Assembly (NCBI RefSeq): GCF_001945365.1
Contig: NZ_MSTQ01000001.1
Span: forward strand, 528,224-592,223
DNA length: 64,000 bases
Reading direction: 5' to 3'
Source of the DNA: Pseudomonas reinekei
GTDB lineage: Bacteria; Pseudomonadota; Gammaproteobacteria; Pseudomonadales; Pseudomonadaceae
Both the position numbers and the translations under genes were made by a program. Below are positions 26,378 through 35,612 of the stretch, in pieces. Numbering within the stretch: position 1 is the stretch's first letter; the number at the start of each line of letters is the position of its first letter. The notes beneath the pieces were generated by a model, which saw only the letters and a program-made list of their open reading frames with translations, was not told the DNA's origin and made no database searches.

Positions 26378-27958
26378 CTAGAGCGCCTGGGCGGTTTTTT
26401 CTCCGTTGACCAGGCGCGTCAGCCCCAGTGGATTGCTGTTCTTCAGGGCCTCGGGGAGCAAGGCGTCGGGGAAATTCTGATAACACACCGGACGCAGGAA
26501 GCGCTCGATGGCCAGGGTGCCCACCGAGGTGCCACGGGCATCGGACGTCGCCGGCCAAGGGCCGCCGTGGACCATCGCGTCACAGACTTCAACCCCGGTC
26601 GGGTAGCCGTTGATCAGTACGCGACCGACCTTCTGCTCCAGCGTCGCCACCAGATCGTGGGCTTGCTCCAGTTCTGCCGCTTCACCGAGCAAGGTCGCGG
26701 TCAGTTGCCCGCGCAAACCCTGCAGTGCCGCCAGCAGTTCAGCGCGGTCAGCCACCTCGACCACCACCGTGGCCGGGCCGAAGATTTCTTCCTGTAGCAG
26801 CTCATTGCCGTTCAACAACAGGCTGACATCCGCCTGGAACAATTGCGCCCGCGCCTGATTACCCTGCTGCGCCTGCCCTGCCAGATGGGTGATCTGTGGA
26901 TGCGCCAGCAACGTTTCACAACCCTGTACGTAGCTGCGCAGGCCGCCGGCATTGAGCATGGTCTGCGCCGGTTGATCGGCGATCAAGGCGCCGAGCACCT
27001 GCACAAAATCCGTGAACGCCGGCGAGCGTATGCCAATGACCAACCCGGGGTTGGTGCAGAACTGCCCCGCCCCCATCACCACCGAGGCAGCCAGTTCAGC
27101 GGCAATACGTGGGCCGCGAACCTGCAAGGCCTCAGGTAACACCAATACCGGATTGATGCTGCTCATTTCGGCGAACACCGGGATCGGTTGCGGGCGCGCT
27201 GCCGCCATGTCGCACAGCGCCCTGCCCCCCTTAAGCGAACCGGTGAAGCCGACCGCTTGAATCAGCGGATGCTTGACCAATGCTTCACCGACGCCAGCAC
27301 CGAAGATCATATTGAACACACCCGCGGGCATGGCGGTTTTTTCAGCGGCACGAATAATCGCCTCGGCCACCCGTTCCGCTGTCGCCATATGGCCACTGTG
27401 CGCCTTGAACACCACCGGGCAACCGGCCGCCAGCGCAGCAGCGGTGTCACCGCCAGCCGTGGAGAACGCCAGGGGAAAGTTGCTGGCGCCGAATACGGCC
27501 ACCGGGCCGACACCCATTTGGCACTGGCGCAGATCGCCACGGGGCAATGGCTTGCGCTCAGGCATTGGCAAATCGATACGCGCGCCGTGGAAATCACCGC
27601 GACGCAGGGCCTGGGCGAACAGACGCATCTGGCCGCTGGTGCGGGCTCGTTCACCCTGGATGCGTGCCGCAGGCAAAGCGGTTTCCTGGCAGACCAGGCT
27701 GATGAAGTCTTCGCCCAGTGCATCCAGCTCGGCCGCGATGGTCTCAAGGAACTGTGCACGACGCTCGGACGGCAAATGCCGATAGATCGGGTAGGCCTGA
27801 TGGGCCGCCGTGGCGGCAGCCTCCACTTCTTCGATTGTGGCTTGCTTGAACGCGGTGGGCAGTGATTCACCGGTAGTGGCATCAACGCTGTACAGCGTCA
27901 CCGTCCCGGCAGCACGGCGGCCACCGGCGATGAAATTGTGTCCGGACAGTTCGGGCAT
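26378..27958 (-). CDS. 2-oxoglutarate (alpha-ketoglutaric) semialdehyde dehydrogenase
   Basis: A 526-residue NADP-type aldehyde dehydrogenase. Catalytic Cys in GAGQFCTNPGLV, general base in FAEMSSINPVLVLPEAL, cofactor loop GFTGSLKGGRAL, and N-terminal FIAGGRRAAGTVTLYSVDA. The sequence matches the bacterial family that oxidises 2-oxoglutarate semialdehyde (KGSADH) in sugar-acid and 4-hydroxyproline pathways. It starts after CAGGAG and is first in the minus-strand operon, downstream of the 28043-28061 operator. It would give 2-oxoglutarate for the TCA cycle. Confidence 0.85.
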   Translation of the reverse strand: MPELSGHNFIAGGRRAAGTVTLYSVDATTGESLPTAFKQATIEEVEAAATAAHQAYPIYRHLPSERRAQFLETIAAELDALGEDFISLVCQETALPAARIQGERARTSGQMRLFAQALRRGDFHGARIDLPMPERKPLPRGDLRQCQMGVGPVAVFGASNFPLAFSTAGGDTAAALAAGCPVVFKAHSGHMATAERVAEAIIRAAEKTAMPAGVFNMIFGAGVGEALVKHPLIQAVGFTGSLKGGRALCDMAAARPQPIPVFAEMSSINPVLVLPEALQVRGPRIAAELAASVVMGAGQFCTNPGLVIGIRSPAFTDFVQVLGALIADQPAQTMLNAGGLRSYVQGCETLLAHPQITHLAGQAQQGNQARAQLFQADVSLLLNGNELLQEEIFGPATVVVEVADRAELLAALQGLRGQLTATLLGEAAELEQAHDLVATLEQKVGRVLINGYPTGVEVCDAMVHGGPWPATSDARGTSVGTLAIERFLRPVCYQNFPDALLPEALKNSNPLGLTRLVNGEKTAQAL

Positions 27959-28042
27959 GACAGTCTCCTGACCCTGATTGATAGCTGGTCGATACTCTAC
28001 TGTCGCGAACCGATTCTTTCCCAATGGCATTTTTGGATTAAC

Positions 28043-28061
28043 CGATAACGGATCGTTATCG
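28043..28061. promoter_or_regulatory. LysR-type operator of the sugar-acid operon
   Basis: CGATAACG-GAT-CGTTATCG is a perfect 8-bp inverted repeat containing ATAAC-N5-GTTAT. It lies 85 bases before the KGSADH start, and the same ATAAC-N5-GTTAT pattern lies before the AraD1 gene. The regulator encoded between them is the obvious ligand. Confidence 0.7.
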
Positions 28062-28086
28062 AAATGCACCCACGGTTTTGCGTCGT

Positions 28087-29037
28087 TCAATTGGCCGAAT
28101 CACGGGCCAACCGCGCATTCTCCTTGAGAATTTCGGCAAATTCCAGGGCGGCGCCTACCAGTTTCTCGCCCTTGCGGGTGAGGATCCCGTAATCCTGCGG
28201 GACCAGGTGCAGCGGCGTGTCGAGGGTCTTGAGCTGGCCGCTGTCGAGCAGCGGGTTGACCATCGCTTTGGGCAACATGCCGATCATTGGGCCGCGCTGC
28301 AAAACCTGCAGGAAGGTTTGCATCGAAATCGTGTCGACGGTGTTGCGCGGCATCCCGACCCCGGCTTCGGCAAAGGCCAGTTCCATGCGTGCGCGAATCG
28401 GCGTGCCGACCGGGTAGAGAATCCACGGCAGGTCCACCAACTGCTGCAACGACGTCGGGCCGGCGTCGGCCAATGGATGGCGATTGTTGACCACGATGCA
28501 GAACGGTTCGGGCGCCAGCGGCTGAAAGTCATAACGTTGCTGCTGGCTCTGATCGGTGAAGCGCGCAACCGCCAGGTCGAGCTTCTTCTGTTCGAGCATT
28601 TCCATCAGGTGATTACTGGTTTGCTCCACCACTTCGATCGACAGCAATGGCGCGCGCTGCTTGATTTGCAAAATGGCTTCGGGCAAGGCGACCGCCGTCG
28701 CCGCAAAAATCCCGCCGACCTTGAGATGACCATGCCCGCCTTCGCGCAGGCTGCTGATTTGCTCGACGAACGAGCGCGCATCGTTCAAGGCAATCTGCGC
28801 ATAGCGCAGCACATGTTCGCCCAACGCCGTGGGCGGCATGCTCCGTGGCTGGCGTTCGAACAACGCAAAGCCCAACAGGCTTTCGATTTCCTTGAGCATC
28901 TTGCTGATGGCCGGCTGGCTCAGGTTCATCTGCTGGGCTGCCAGGTGCATGTTGCGCGTGCGGCCCAACGTGTCGATCAGCAGCAAATGCCTGAATTTGA
29001 GCCAGCCGCAAACGCTGGAAAAGGACAGTTCTGACAT
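28087..29037 (-). CDS. LysR-family regulator of the sugar-acid cluster
   Basis: A 316-residue LysR protein: helix-turn-helix around AAQQMNLSQPAISKMLKEIE (residues 34-53), effector domain with GGIFAATAVALPEAILQIK and a typical GalR/GbpR-type (GbpR family sugar-acid sensor) sequence LPWILYPVGTPIRARME. The gene lies between its two probable operators (28043 and 29058) and the divergent transcription units, the classic arrangement for a LysR controlling both arms. Confidence 0.88.
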   Translation of the reverse strand: MSELSFSSVCGWLKFRHLLLIDTLGRTRNMHLAAQQMNLSQPAISKMLKEIESLLGFALFERQPRSMPPTALGEHVLRYAQIALNDARSFVEQISSLREGGHGHLKVGGIFAATAVALPEAILQIKQRAPLLSIEVVEQTSNHLMEMLEQKKLDLAVARFTDQSQQQRYDFQPLAPEPFCIVVNNRHPLADAGPTSLQQLVDLPWILYPVGTPIRARMELAFAEAGVGMPRNTVDTISMQTFLQVLQRGPMIGMLPKAMVNPLLDSGQLKTLDTPLHLVPQDYGILTRKGEKLVGAALEFAEILKENARLARDSAN

Positions 29038-29057
29038 GTGCGTTCCTCGACGAAGTA

Positions 29058-29072
29058 ATAACCTGGCGTTAT
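29058..29072. promoter_or_regulatory. LysR-type operator upstream of araD1-like gene
   Basis: ATAAC-CTGGC-GTTAT, same half sites and same spacing as at 28045-28059. It is 80 bases before the AraD1 start and 21 bases before the LysR start, so it could drive both induction and autoregulation. Confidence 0.65.
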
Positions 29073-29151
29073 CGAATACTGAATATATCTCATTGGAGTT
29101 TATCGACTGCCCGCCCTAGCGTGAAGGCTTTACGAACCAGGAAGATCCGCC

Positions 29152-30333
29152 ATGTCACTAATGCTTACCCCCGAAAACACCCTGCCGGCTGACGGTGTGG
29201 CCGGCACTTTGATCGGTCGCGCCTGGGTTCCGGGCACGATCGCCGGGCCCTCGCCGATCGTCCTGCGCGCGGATGGCGTTTTTGACCTGTCGGAACGTTT
29301 CGCGACACTCAGTGACTTGCTGGAATCGGACGCGCCATTGTCAGCGGTGCGCCAGACACCGGGGACTTTCATCACCAGCATCGAAGCGTTACTGGCCAAC
29401 ACCGGCCCTGACGCCGATCCGTCAAAACCCTATTTATTGCCACCGCTGGACTTGCAGGTGATCAAGGCCGCCGGCGTGACCTTTGCCGCCAGCATGATCG
29501 AGCGCGTGATCGAAGAGCAGGCCGGCGGCGATGCCGCAAAAGCCGAAGCCGTGCGGACTACCGTACACGCGGTGATTGGCGACAACCTGCGCTCGATCGT
29601 TCCGGGCTCCGAGCAGGCCATGCGCTTGAAAGCCCTGTTGATTGAACAAGGCATGTGGTCGCAATACCTGGAAGTCGGCATCGGGCCAGACGCGGAAATT
29701 TTTACCAAAGCCCCGGTGCTGGCCGCCGTCGGCAGCGGCAACCGAATCGGCATTCACCCAGGTTCCCAGTGGAACAACCCGGAACCGGAAGTGGTGCTGG
29801 CGGTGAACAGCCGGGGCCAGATCCATGGCGCAACGCTGGGCAACGACGTCAACCTGCGGGATTTCGAAGGCCGCAGCGCCCTGCTGCTGAGCAAGGCCAA
29901 AGACAACAATGCGTCCTGCTCGATCGGACCGTTCATTCGTTTGTTCGACGAACACTTCAGCCTCGATGACGTGCGTGCCTGCGTGGTCGACCTTCAGGTG
30001 CAGGGCGAGGACGGTTACCGCATGCAGGGTTCCAGCTCGATGAGCCAGATCAGCCGCGACCCGCAGGATCTGGCCGGCCAGACGTTGAATGCCAATCACC
30101 AATACCCCGATGGTTTCCTGCTGTTTCTCGGTACCCTGTTCGCCCCCACCGAAGATCGCGATCATGTCGGCAGCGGATTCACCCACAAGCTGGGTGACCG
30201 GGTCAGCATCAGCAGTCCGTTGCTGGGCAGCCTGCACAACCAGGTCACCCACAGTTGCGAGGCCGCACCGTGGACCTTTGGCGTCAGCGCCCTGCTACGC
30301 AACCTCGCCGCCCGAGGACTGCTCGCCCGCTGA
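29152..30333 (+). CDS. AraD1-family 2-keto-3-deoxy-sugar-acid dehydratase (FAH fold)
   Basis: A 393-residue protein of the AraD1 group: VAGTLIGRAWVPGTIAGPSP opens it, AAGVTFAASMIERVIEEQ, WNNPEPEVVLAVNSRGQIHG and GATLGNDVNLRDFEGRSALL carry the FAH-fold metal ligands. AraD1-type enzymes convert 2-keto-3-deoxy-L-arabinonate (or the D-xylo form) to 2-oxoglutarate semialdehyde. This matches the KGSADH across the divergent promoter. The start follows AGGAAG. First in the plus-strand arm of the cluster. Confidence 0.8.
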   Translation: MSLMLTPENTLPADGVAGTLIGRAWVPGTIAGPSPIVLRADGVFDLSERFATLSDLLESDAPLSAVRQTPGTFITSIEALLANTGPDADPSKPYLLPPLDLQVIKAAGVTFAASMIERVIEEQAGGDAAKAEAVRTTVHAVIGDNLRSIVPGSEQAMRLKALLIEQGMWSQYLEVGIGPDAEIFTKAPVLAAVGSGNRIGIHPGSQWNNPEPEVVLAVNSRGQIHGATLGNDVNLRDFEGRSALLLSKAKDNNASCSIGPFIRLFDEHFSLDDVRACVVDLQVQGEDGYRMQGSSSMSQISRDPQDLAGQTLNANHQYPDGFLLFLGTLFAPTEDRDHVGSGFTHKLGDRVSISSPLLGSLHNQVTHSCEAAPWTFGVSALLRNLAARGLLAR

Positions 30334-30381
30334 AACCGCAACAGATTGTCGAACCATCCAATGACAAGAGAGACCTGAATC

Positions 30382-32169
30382 ATGAGTGACACCCCCAAGC
30401 GCCGCCTGCGCAGTGAGCAGTGGTTCAACGACCCTGCCCACGCGGACATGACTGCCCTGTACGTCGAACGCTACATGAACTACGGGATGACCCGCGAAGA
30501 ACTGCAATCGGGCCGCCCGATCATCGGCATTGCCCAGACGGGCAGCGACCTGACCCCGTGCAACCGTCATCACCTGGAGCTGGCGCAACGGGTCAAGGCC
30601 GGCATCCGCGATGCCGGCGGCATTCCCATGGAATTCCCGGTGCACCCGATTGCCGAACAGTCGCGGCGCCCGACCGCAGCGCTCGACCGCAACCTGGCTT
30701 ACCTGGGGCTGGTGGAGATCCTCCACGGCTACCCGCTCGACGGCGTGGTGCTCACCACCGGTTGTGACAAAACCACCCCGGCCTGCCTGATGGCCGCCGC
30801 CACCACCGACCTGCCCTCCATCGTCCTGTCCGGCGGGCCGATGCTCGACGGCCACCACAAGGGTGAGTTGATCGGTTCCGGGACAGTGCTCTGGCACGCG
30901 CGCAACCTGATGGCTGCCGGGGAGATCGACTATGAAGGGTTCATGGAAATGACCACGGCGGCATCGCCGTCAGTCGGGCACTGCAACACCATGGGCACCG
31001 CCTTGTCGATGAACGCTCTGGCCGAAGCCCTGGGCATGTCGCTGCCCGGTTGCGCGAGCATTCCGGCGCCGTACCGTGAACGAGGGCAAATGGCCTATGC
31101 CACCGGCAAGCGCATCTGCGAACTGGTGATGCAGGACGTGCGCCCGTCGCAGATCATGACCCGCGAAGCGTTCGAGAACGCCATTGCCGTGGCTTCGGCG
31201 CTGGGCGCCTCGAGCAACTGCCCGCCACACCTGATTGCCATCGCCCGGCACATGGGCGTCGAACTGAGCCTCGACGACTGGCAACGCATAGGCGAAGACG
31301 TGCCGCTGCTGGTCAACTGCATGCCGGCGGGCAAGTACCTGGGCGAAGGCTTTCACCGTGCGGGCGGTGTGCCGGCGGTGATGCATGAACTGCAAAAGGC
31401 CGGACGCCTGCACGAAAACTGCGCGACGGTCAGCGGCAAGACCATCGGCGAGATCGTCAGCAGCACCCTGACCAGCAACGCCGACGTGATCTACCCGTTC
31501 GAAACCCCACTCAAGCACCGCGCCGGCTTCATCGTGCTCAGTGGCAACTTCTTCGATAGCGCGATCATGAAAATGTCGGTGGTGGGCGAGGCGTTTCGCA
31601 AGACGTATCTCTCCGAACCGGGCGCGGAAAACAGCTTCGAAGCGCGTGCCATCGTGTTCGAAGGGCCGGAGGATTATCACGCACGGATCGACGACCCGGC
31701 GCTGGATATCGACGAGCGCTGCATCCTGGTGATTCGTGGCGCCGGCACTGTGGGCTATCCCGGCAGTGCCGAAGTGGTGAACATGGCCCCGCCAGCGGCG
31801 CTGATCAAGCAAGGCATCGACTCTCTACCCTGCCTGGGCGATGGTCGCCAGAGCGGCACCTCGGCCAGCCCGTCGATTCTCAACATGTCCCCGGAAGCCG
31901 CGGTGGGCGGTGGCCTGGCGCTGCTCAAAACCAACGACCGCCTGCGTGTGGATCTGAATGCCAGGTCGGTCAACCTGCTGGTCGATGAAGACGAAATGGC
32001 CCGCCGCCGCGCCGAATGGACGCCAAACATCCCGGCCTCGCAAACTCCGTGGCAGGAACTCTACCGGCAACTGGTCGGCCAGCTCTCCACCGGCGGCTGC
32101 CTGGAACCGGCCACCCTGCACTTGCGAGTGATCGCCCGCAGCGGTGGCGAGCCTCGGCATTCGCACTGA
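30382..32169 (+). CDS. IlvD/Edd-family sugar-acid dehydratase (arabonate/xylonate type)
   Basis: A 595-residue [Fe-S] dehydratase. Cluster Cys in GSDLTPCNRHHLELA, TTGCDKTTPACLMAA and PSVGHCNTMGTALSMNA; the C-terminal domain has GRQSGTSASPSILNMSPEA. The GHCNTMGTA and CDKTTPA variants mark the pentonate and aldonate dehydratases rather than true IlvD (compare GSCGGMYTA in the gene at 10.7 kb). It would convert an aldonate to the 2-keto-3-deoxy acid for AraD1 or the SDR/FAH branch. The exact sugar is not decided by sequence. The start follows AGAGAGACC. Confidence 0.85.
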   Translation: MSDTPKRRLRSEQWFNDPAHADMTALYVERYMNYGMTREELQSGRPIIGIAQTGSDLTPCNRHHLELAQRVKAGIRDAGGIPMEFPVHPIAEQSRRPTAALDRNLAYLGLVEILHGYPLDGVVLTTGCDKTTPACLMAAATTDLPSIVLSGGPMLDGHHKGELIGSGTVLWHARNLMAAGEIDYEGFMEMTTAASPSVGHCNTMGTALSMNALAEALGMSLPGCASIPAPYRERGQMAYATGKRICELVMQDVRPSQIMTREAFENAIAVASALGASSNCPPHLIAIARHMGVELSLDDWQRIGEDVPLLVNCMPAGKYLGEGFHRAGGVPAVMHELQKAGRLHENCATVSGKTIGEIVSSTLTSNADVIYPFETPLKHRAGFIVLSGNFFDSAIMKMSVVGEAFRKTYLSEPGAENSFEARAIVFEGPEDYHARIDDPALDIDERCILVIRGAGTVGYPGSAEVVNMAPPAALIKQGIDSLPCLGDGRQSGTSASPSILNMSPEAAVGGGLALLKTNDRLRVDLNARSVNLLVDEDEMARRRAEWTPNIPASQTPWQELYRQLVGQLSTGGCLEPATLHLRVIARSGGEPRHSH

Positions 32170-32180
32170 CCGGCCCGTGA

Positions 32181-32212
32181 GCGTCCAGCTAACCCATGGC
32201 TTGGCTGGACGC
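32181..32212. terminator. Hairpin between convergent genes
   Basis: GCGTCCAGC (32181-32189) pairs with GCTGGACGC (32204-32212), loop of 14 bases. There is no T-run, so it is a weak terminator or a mRNA 3'-end hairpin for the dehydratase and the convergent BASS gene. Confidence 0.5.
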
Positions 32213-32214
32213 CA

Positions 32215-33213
32215 TCAAGGATCGACTTGCCCCATCAACTCGGGCACCGATTCCGGGCGATTGGCGTAGCGCTGCGCAAGTACCGCGCAGACCATCAACT
32301 GAATCTGATGGAACAGCATCAACGGCAGGATCAGCACGCCGATGGTACTGCCGGCGAACAGCACCTGAGCCATCGGCACGCCGGTGGCCAGGCTTTTCTT
32401 CGAGCCACAGAACAGGATGGTGATACGGTCCTCCTGGCTGAAGCCGAAGGCTTTGCCGAGTACCGTGGAGGCCACCAGCACCAGCCCCAACAGCACGCAG
32501 CAGGCCACCACCAACCCGGCCAGGTCGCGCAACGGAATCTGATGCCAGATGCCTTCGATCACGGCCTCGCTGAACGCACCGTAGACCACCAGCAGAATCG
32601 AACCCTGATCGACGAACTTCAGCCAGCCCTTGTTGCGCGCCACCCAGGCGCCGATCCAGCGGCGGGCGATTTGCCCGGCAATGAACGGCAGCAACAGTTG
32701 CATGCTGATTTTCAGGATGGCATCGAGTGTCGAACCGCCGTCGCCATGCACGTCCAGCAACAACGTCACCAGCAATGGCGTGAGAAAGATCCCGAACAGG
32801 CTCGACGCCGCCGCGCTGCAAATCGCCGCCGGAATGTTCCCTCGTGCCAACGAGGTAAAGGCAATCGCCGATTGCACCGTGGCGGGCAATGCGCAGAGGT
32901 AGAGCATGCCCATGTAGAGGTTGTCGCCAATCAACGGCGACAGGACCGGCTTGAGCGCCAGGCCGAGCAATGGGAACAGGACGAAGGTCAGACCGAACAC
33001 CAGCAAATGCAAACGCCAGTGGCCGGCGCCGGCGATGATCGATTCGCGCGAGAGCTTGGCCCCGTGCAGGAAAAACAGCAGGGCAATGGCGATGTTGGTC
33101 AACCAGCCGAAACCGACGGCGACCTGGCCGCTGGCTGGCAGCAGACTGGCGAGAATGACTACACCGATCAGGGTCAGGGTGAAGTTATCGGGTAAGAAGC
33201 GCGGGCGAGTCAT
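32215..33213 (-). CDS. Bile-acid:sodium symporter family (BASS) transporter
   Basis: A 332-residue membrane protein with 9-10 spans. FLHGAKLSRESIIAGAGHWR and the motif CALPATVQSAIAFTSLARGN identify the prokaryotic PF13593 subgroup (YfeH-like). CGSKKSLATGVPMAQVLF is the second conserved segment. The cargo is unknown, probably an organic acid exchanged with sodium. It is convergent with the sugar-acid dehydratase gene. The start at 33213 has GGATG upstream; 33222 is an alternative. Confidence 0.85.
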   Translation of the reverse strand: MTRPRFLPDNFTLTLIGVVILASLLPASGQVAVGFGWLTNIAIALLFFLHGAKLSRESIIAGAGHWRLHLLVFGLTFVLFPLLGLALKPVLSPLIGDNLYMGMLYLCALPATVQSAIAFTSLARGNIPAAICSAAASSLFGIFLTPLLVTLLLDVHGDGGSTLDAILKISMQLLLPFIAGQIARRWIGAWVARNKGWLKFVDQGSILLVVYGAFSEAVIEGIWHQIPLRDLAGLVVACCVLLGLVLVASTVLGKAFGFSQEDRITILFCGSKKSLATGVPMAQVLFAGSTIGVLILPLMLFHQIQLMVCAVLAQRYANRPESVPELMGQVDP

Positions 33214-33331
33214 CGGGATCATCCGGGTTGGCCAGGAACGTGATCTCGACTGTACCCCCGCGGCGAATTACCGACTAACGCTAACAAGCCAGAACCCGTC
33301 GCCTAAAGGACAAATCAGCGCCTCAAGCCAT

Positions 33332-34453
33332 TCAAACCCACGGCTGATGGCTGGTCACGCAGTGAATGCCACCGCCACCGGCAGCGATCGCATCGATATT
33401 CAGCTGCACCACTTCCCGGTCAGGATAAAGCTGCGACAGCAGGTCGAAGGCTTTGCGGTCGGCGGCCTTGTCACCGAACTCGGGAGCGATGATGGCGCCG
33501 TTGATCACGAAGTAATTGATATAGCCCGCGGCGAAATCCGGGTTGTGACGGCTGAATTTATTCTGCCGCGGCTTGAGCGGTGGCGACACCGTATGCACCT
33601 GCAACGGCCGGCCATCAGCGTCCGTAGCCTTTTTCAGGATGTCCAGGTGGGCGCGGGTGACCTTGTAATCGTAGGACTGCGGATCATTGTCGAGGTTGGC
33701 AATCACCACGCCCGGCTTGACGAAGCGGGCGTAAAAATCTACGTGGGCGTCGGTGATGTCCTTGCCCTTGATGCCAGGCAACCAGATGATTTTGCGCAAA
33801 CCCAGGCGCTCTTTCAGTGCTTGCTCGACGTCGGCCTTGCTCCAGTCGGGGTTGCGATTGTGATTGATCCAGCTGCTTTCGGTCATGATCCCGGTGCCGT
33901 GGCCATCCACCTCGATGCCACCGCCCTCGCCCACCAGTTCGCTGCGCAAGTAACGTGCTTCTTGGGTGTCGGCCACCAGCGCGGCCACTTGTGCGTCCTT
34001 GTTGTGGCGCTGCTTGTTGCCCCAGCCGTTGAAGTTGAAATCCACCGCGCCCAGCCCGCCCTTGCCATCGACAACAAAATTGGCGCCGATGTCGCGCATC
34101 CAGATGTCGTCGAGCTCGGTGATCACATAGGTGATGTTTTTCGTGCCGCAGTGTTCTTCGGCCAGATCCCGCTCATTTTCGCGACAGAACACCGTGACCG
34201 GTTGAAAATCGGCGATGGTGCGCGCGATCACGCCGAGGGCCGCTTGCACGTCGCCCGTGAAGTCTTCCCAGATGGCGTCCTGGGCGCCAAATGCGATAAA
34301 CGCCTGTTGCTGCCGATCGCCTTCATCCGGCATATACCAACGGCCCTCGCCTGCTGCCAGCACTTGCACGGGGCTCAGCCCCAAGCCGATGAATGCGGCG
34401 GTCATACCGGCGGCAACCGATACGTGCTTGATGAATTCGCGACGCGTTGTCAT
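33332..34453 (-). CDS. Tat-exported agmatine deiminase-like protein
   Basis: A 373-residue peptidylarginine-deiminase-fold (PF04371) enzyme with a twin-arginine signal: MTTRREFIKHVSVAAGMTAA. Active-site residues of agmatine deiminase are kept: DDIWMRDIGANFVV, DITDAHVDFYARF (His) and AGGGGIHCVTSHQP (Cys). One difference from the cytoplasmic paralogue at 36526 is in the EGG segment, where GEGGGIEVDGHGT replaces EGGAIHVDGEGT (His to Glu). It would act in the periplasm on agmatine or a related guanidine. It follows a solute-binding protein gene in the same operon. The start follows CAGGAAA. Confidence 0.85.
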   Translation of the reverse strand: MTTRREFIKHVSVAAGMTAAFIGLGLSPVQVLAAGEGRWYMPDEGDRQQQAFIAFGAQDAIWEDFTGDVQAALGVIARTIADFQPVTVFCRENERDLAEEHCGTKNITYVITELDDIWMRDIGANFVVDGKGGLGAVDFNFNGWGNKQRHNKDAQVAALVADTQEARYLRSELVGEGGGIEVDGHGTGIMTESSWINHNRNPDWSKADVEQALKERLGLRKIIWLPGIKGKDITDAHVDFYARFVKPGVVIANLDNDPQSYDYKVTRAHLDILKKATDADGRPLQVHTVSPPLKPRQNKFSRHNPDFAAGYINYFVINGAIIAPEFGDKAADRKAFDLLSQLYPDREVVQLNIDAIAAGGGGIHCVTSHQPWV

Positions 34454-34507
34454 GTGTCTGTTTCCTGAAGGGTGGGCAAAGGCCGGCGTGGGTGTGCCGG
34501 CCGGCAA

Positions 34508-35611
34508 TCATTGGCTTGTGGCCGTCTTGAACTTGGTCCAGGTGCGCATGCGGGCGCGCATGTCAGCCTGGGGAATGTCCTTGCCCGGGATCAATCGAGC
34601 AAAGGTGGCTTCGTCGATGTAGATGTCCGGGTTATCGCGCATCGCGGCATCGACATCGGCCCGCGCCTTGGCGTTGGAAGTCGGATAACCGGTGAAATTA
34701 CTGATGGCGGCCATGTTCTGCGCACGCATGACAAAGTTGATGAACGCGTAGGCGTATTCCGGGTGCCTGGCATCGACCGGGATTGCCATGGTGTCCATCC
34801 ACACCGTGGTGCCTTCACGGGGGATGCGGTACTGGAACGTGGTTTTCTTGCCAGCGGAATCCGCCGTGCGTTGCGCCTGCGTCATGTCACCGCTGTAGCC
34901 GAGGGACAGGCACAGGTTGCCATTGACCAGATCCGTCACCGGTTGCGACTGGAATTTGCGAATGTACGGTCGCAACTTCATCAGCAGTTCGCTCGCTGCC
35001 TTCAGGTCTTCAGGCTTGGCGCTGCGCGGCTCACGACCGAGGTAGTTGAGCACCACCGCCAGCACTTCGTCCGGCGAGTCGATCATCGAGATGCCGCAAT
35101 CGGCGAACTTCGCCGCCAGTTCCGGTTTGAACAGCATGTCGAGGCTGTTGACCGGAGCATCCGGCACGCGTCGCCTGACCTGCTCGGCGTTATAGGTCAG
35201 GCCGATGGTGCCCCAGGTGTACGGGACGGTGGCCTGGCTGGAATGTTCGTATTGCTTGCGTAATTTTTGCAGGCCGGGATCGATATCGGCCAGCTCGGTG
35301 AGTTTCGAACGGTCCAGCGGCATCAGACTGCCGGCACGCACCAGCCGCTCGGCCACGGTGTCGCCGGGGAAGATCAAATCGTAGCCGCTGCCGCCCGCGA
35401 GCATCTTGGCTTCCAGGGTTTCGCTGCCATCCATCACGTCGTAGATCACCTTGATCCCGGTTTCGGCAGTGAACCGGCTCAGGGTGTCGTCAGCAAAATA
35501 GTCGGCCCAGTTGTACAGCCGCAGGGTTTTCTCCTCGGCGTGCAGCGATGGCAGAACGCAGCACAATGAAAAACCCAAAGCGGTGAGCAAGCGTTTGTGA
35601 GAAACCTGCAT
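34508..35611 (-). CDS. Polyamine-type ABC solute-binding protein
   Basis: A 367-residue PotF/SpuD-like periplasmic protein. The signal peptide ends SLHAEE; KTLRLYNWADYFADDTL is the start of the mature domain, DVMDGSETLEAKMLAGGSGY and VPYTWGTIGLTYNAEQV are typical of polyamine binders, as is LSLGYSGDMTQA. No permease or ATPase genes are nearby, so it must serve a distant transporter or act as a sensor or reservoir. It lies between aguB and the exported AguA-like gene. Confidence 0.85.
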   Translation of the reverse strand: MQVSHKRLLTALGFSLCCVLPSLHAEEKTLRLYNWADYFADDTLSRFTAETGIKVIYDVMDGSETLEAKMLAGGSGYDLIFPGDTVAERLVRAGSLMPLDRSKLTELADIDPGLQKLRKQYEHSSQATVPYTWGTIGLTYNAEQVRRRVPDAPVNSLDMLFKPELAAKFADCGISMIDSPDEVLAVVLNYLGREPRSAKPEDLKAASELLMKLRPYIRKFQSQPVTDLVNGNLCLSLGYSGDMTQAQRTADSAGKKTTFQYRIPREGTTVWMDTMAIPVDARHPEYAYAFINFVMRAQNMAAISNFTGYPTSNAKARADVDAAMRDNPDIYIDEATFARLIPGKDIPQADMRARMRTWTKFKTATSQ

Positions 35612-35612
35612 A

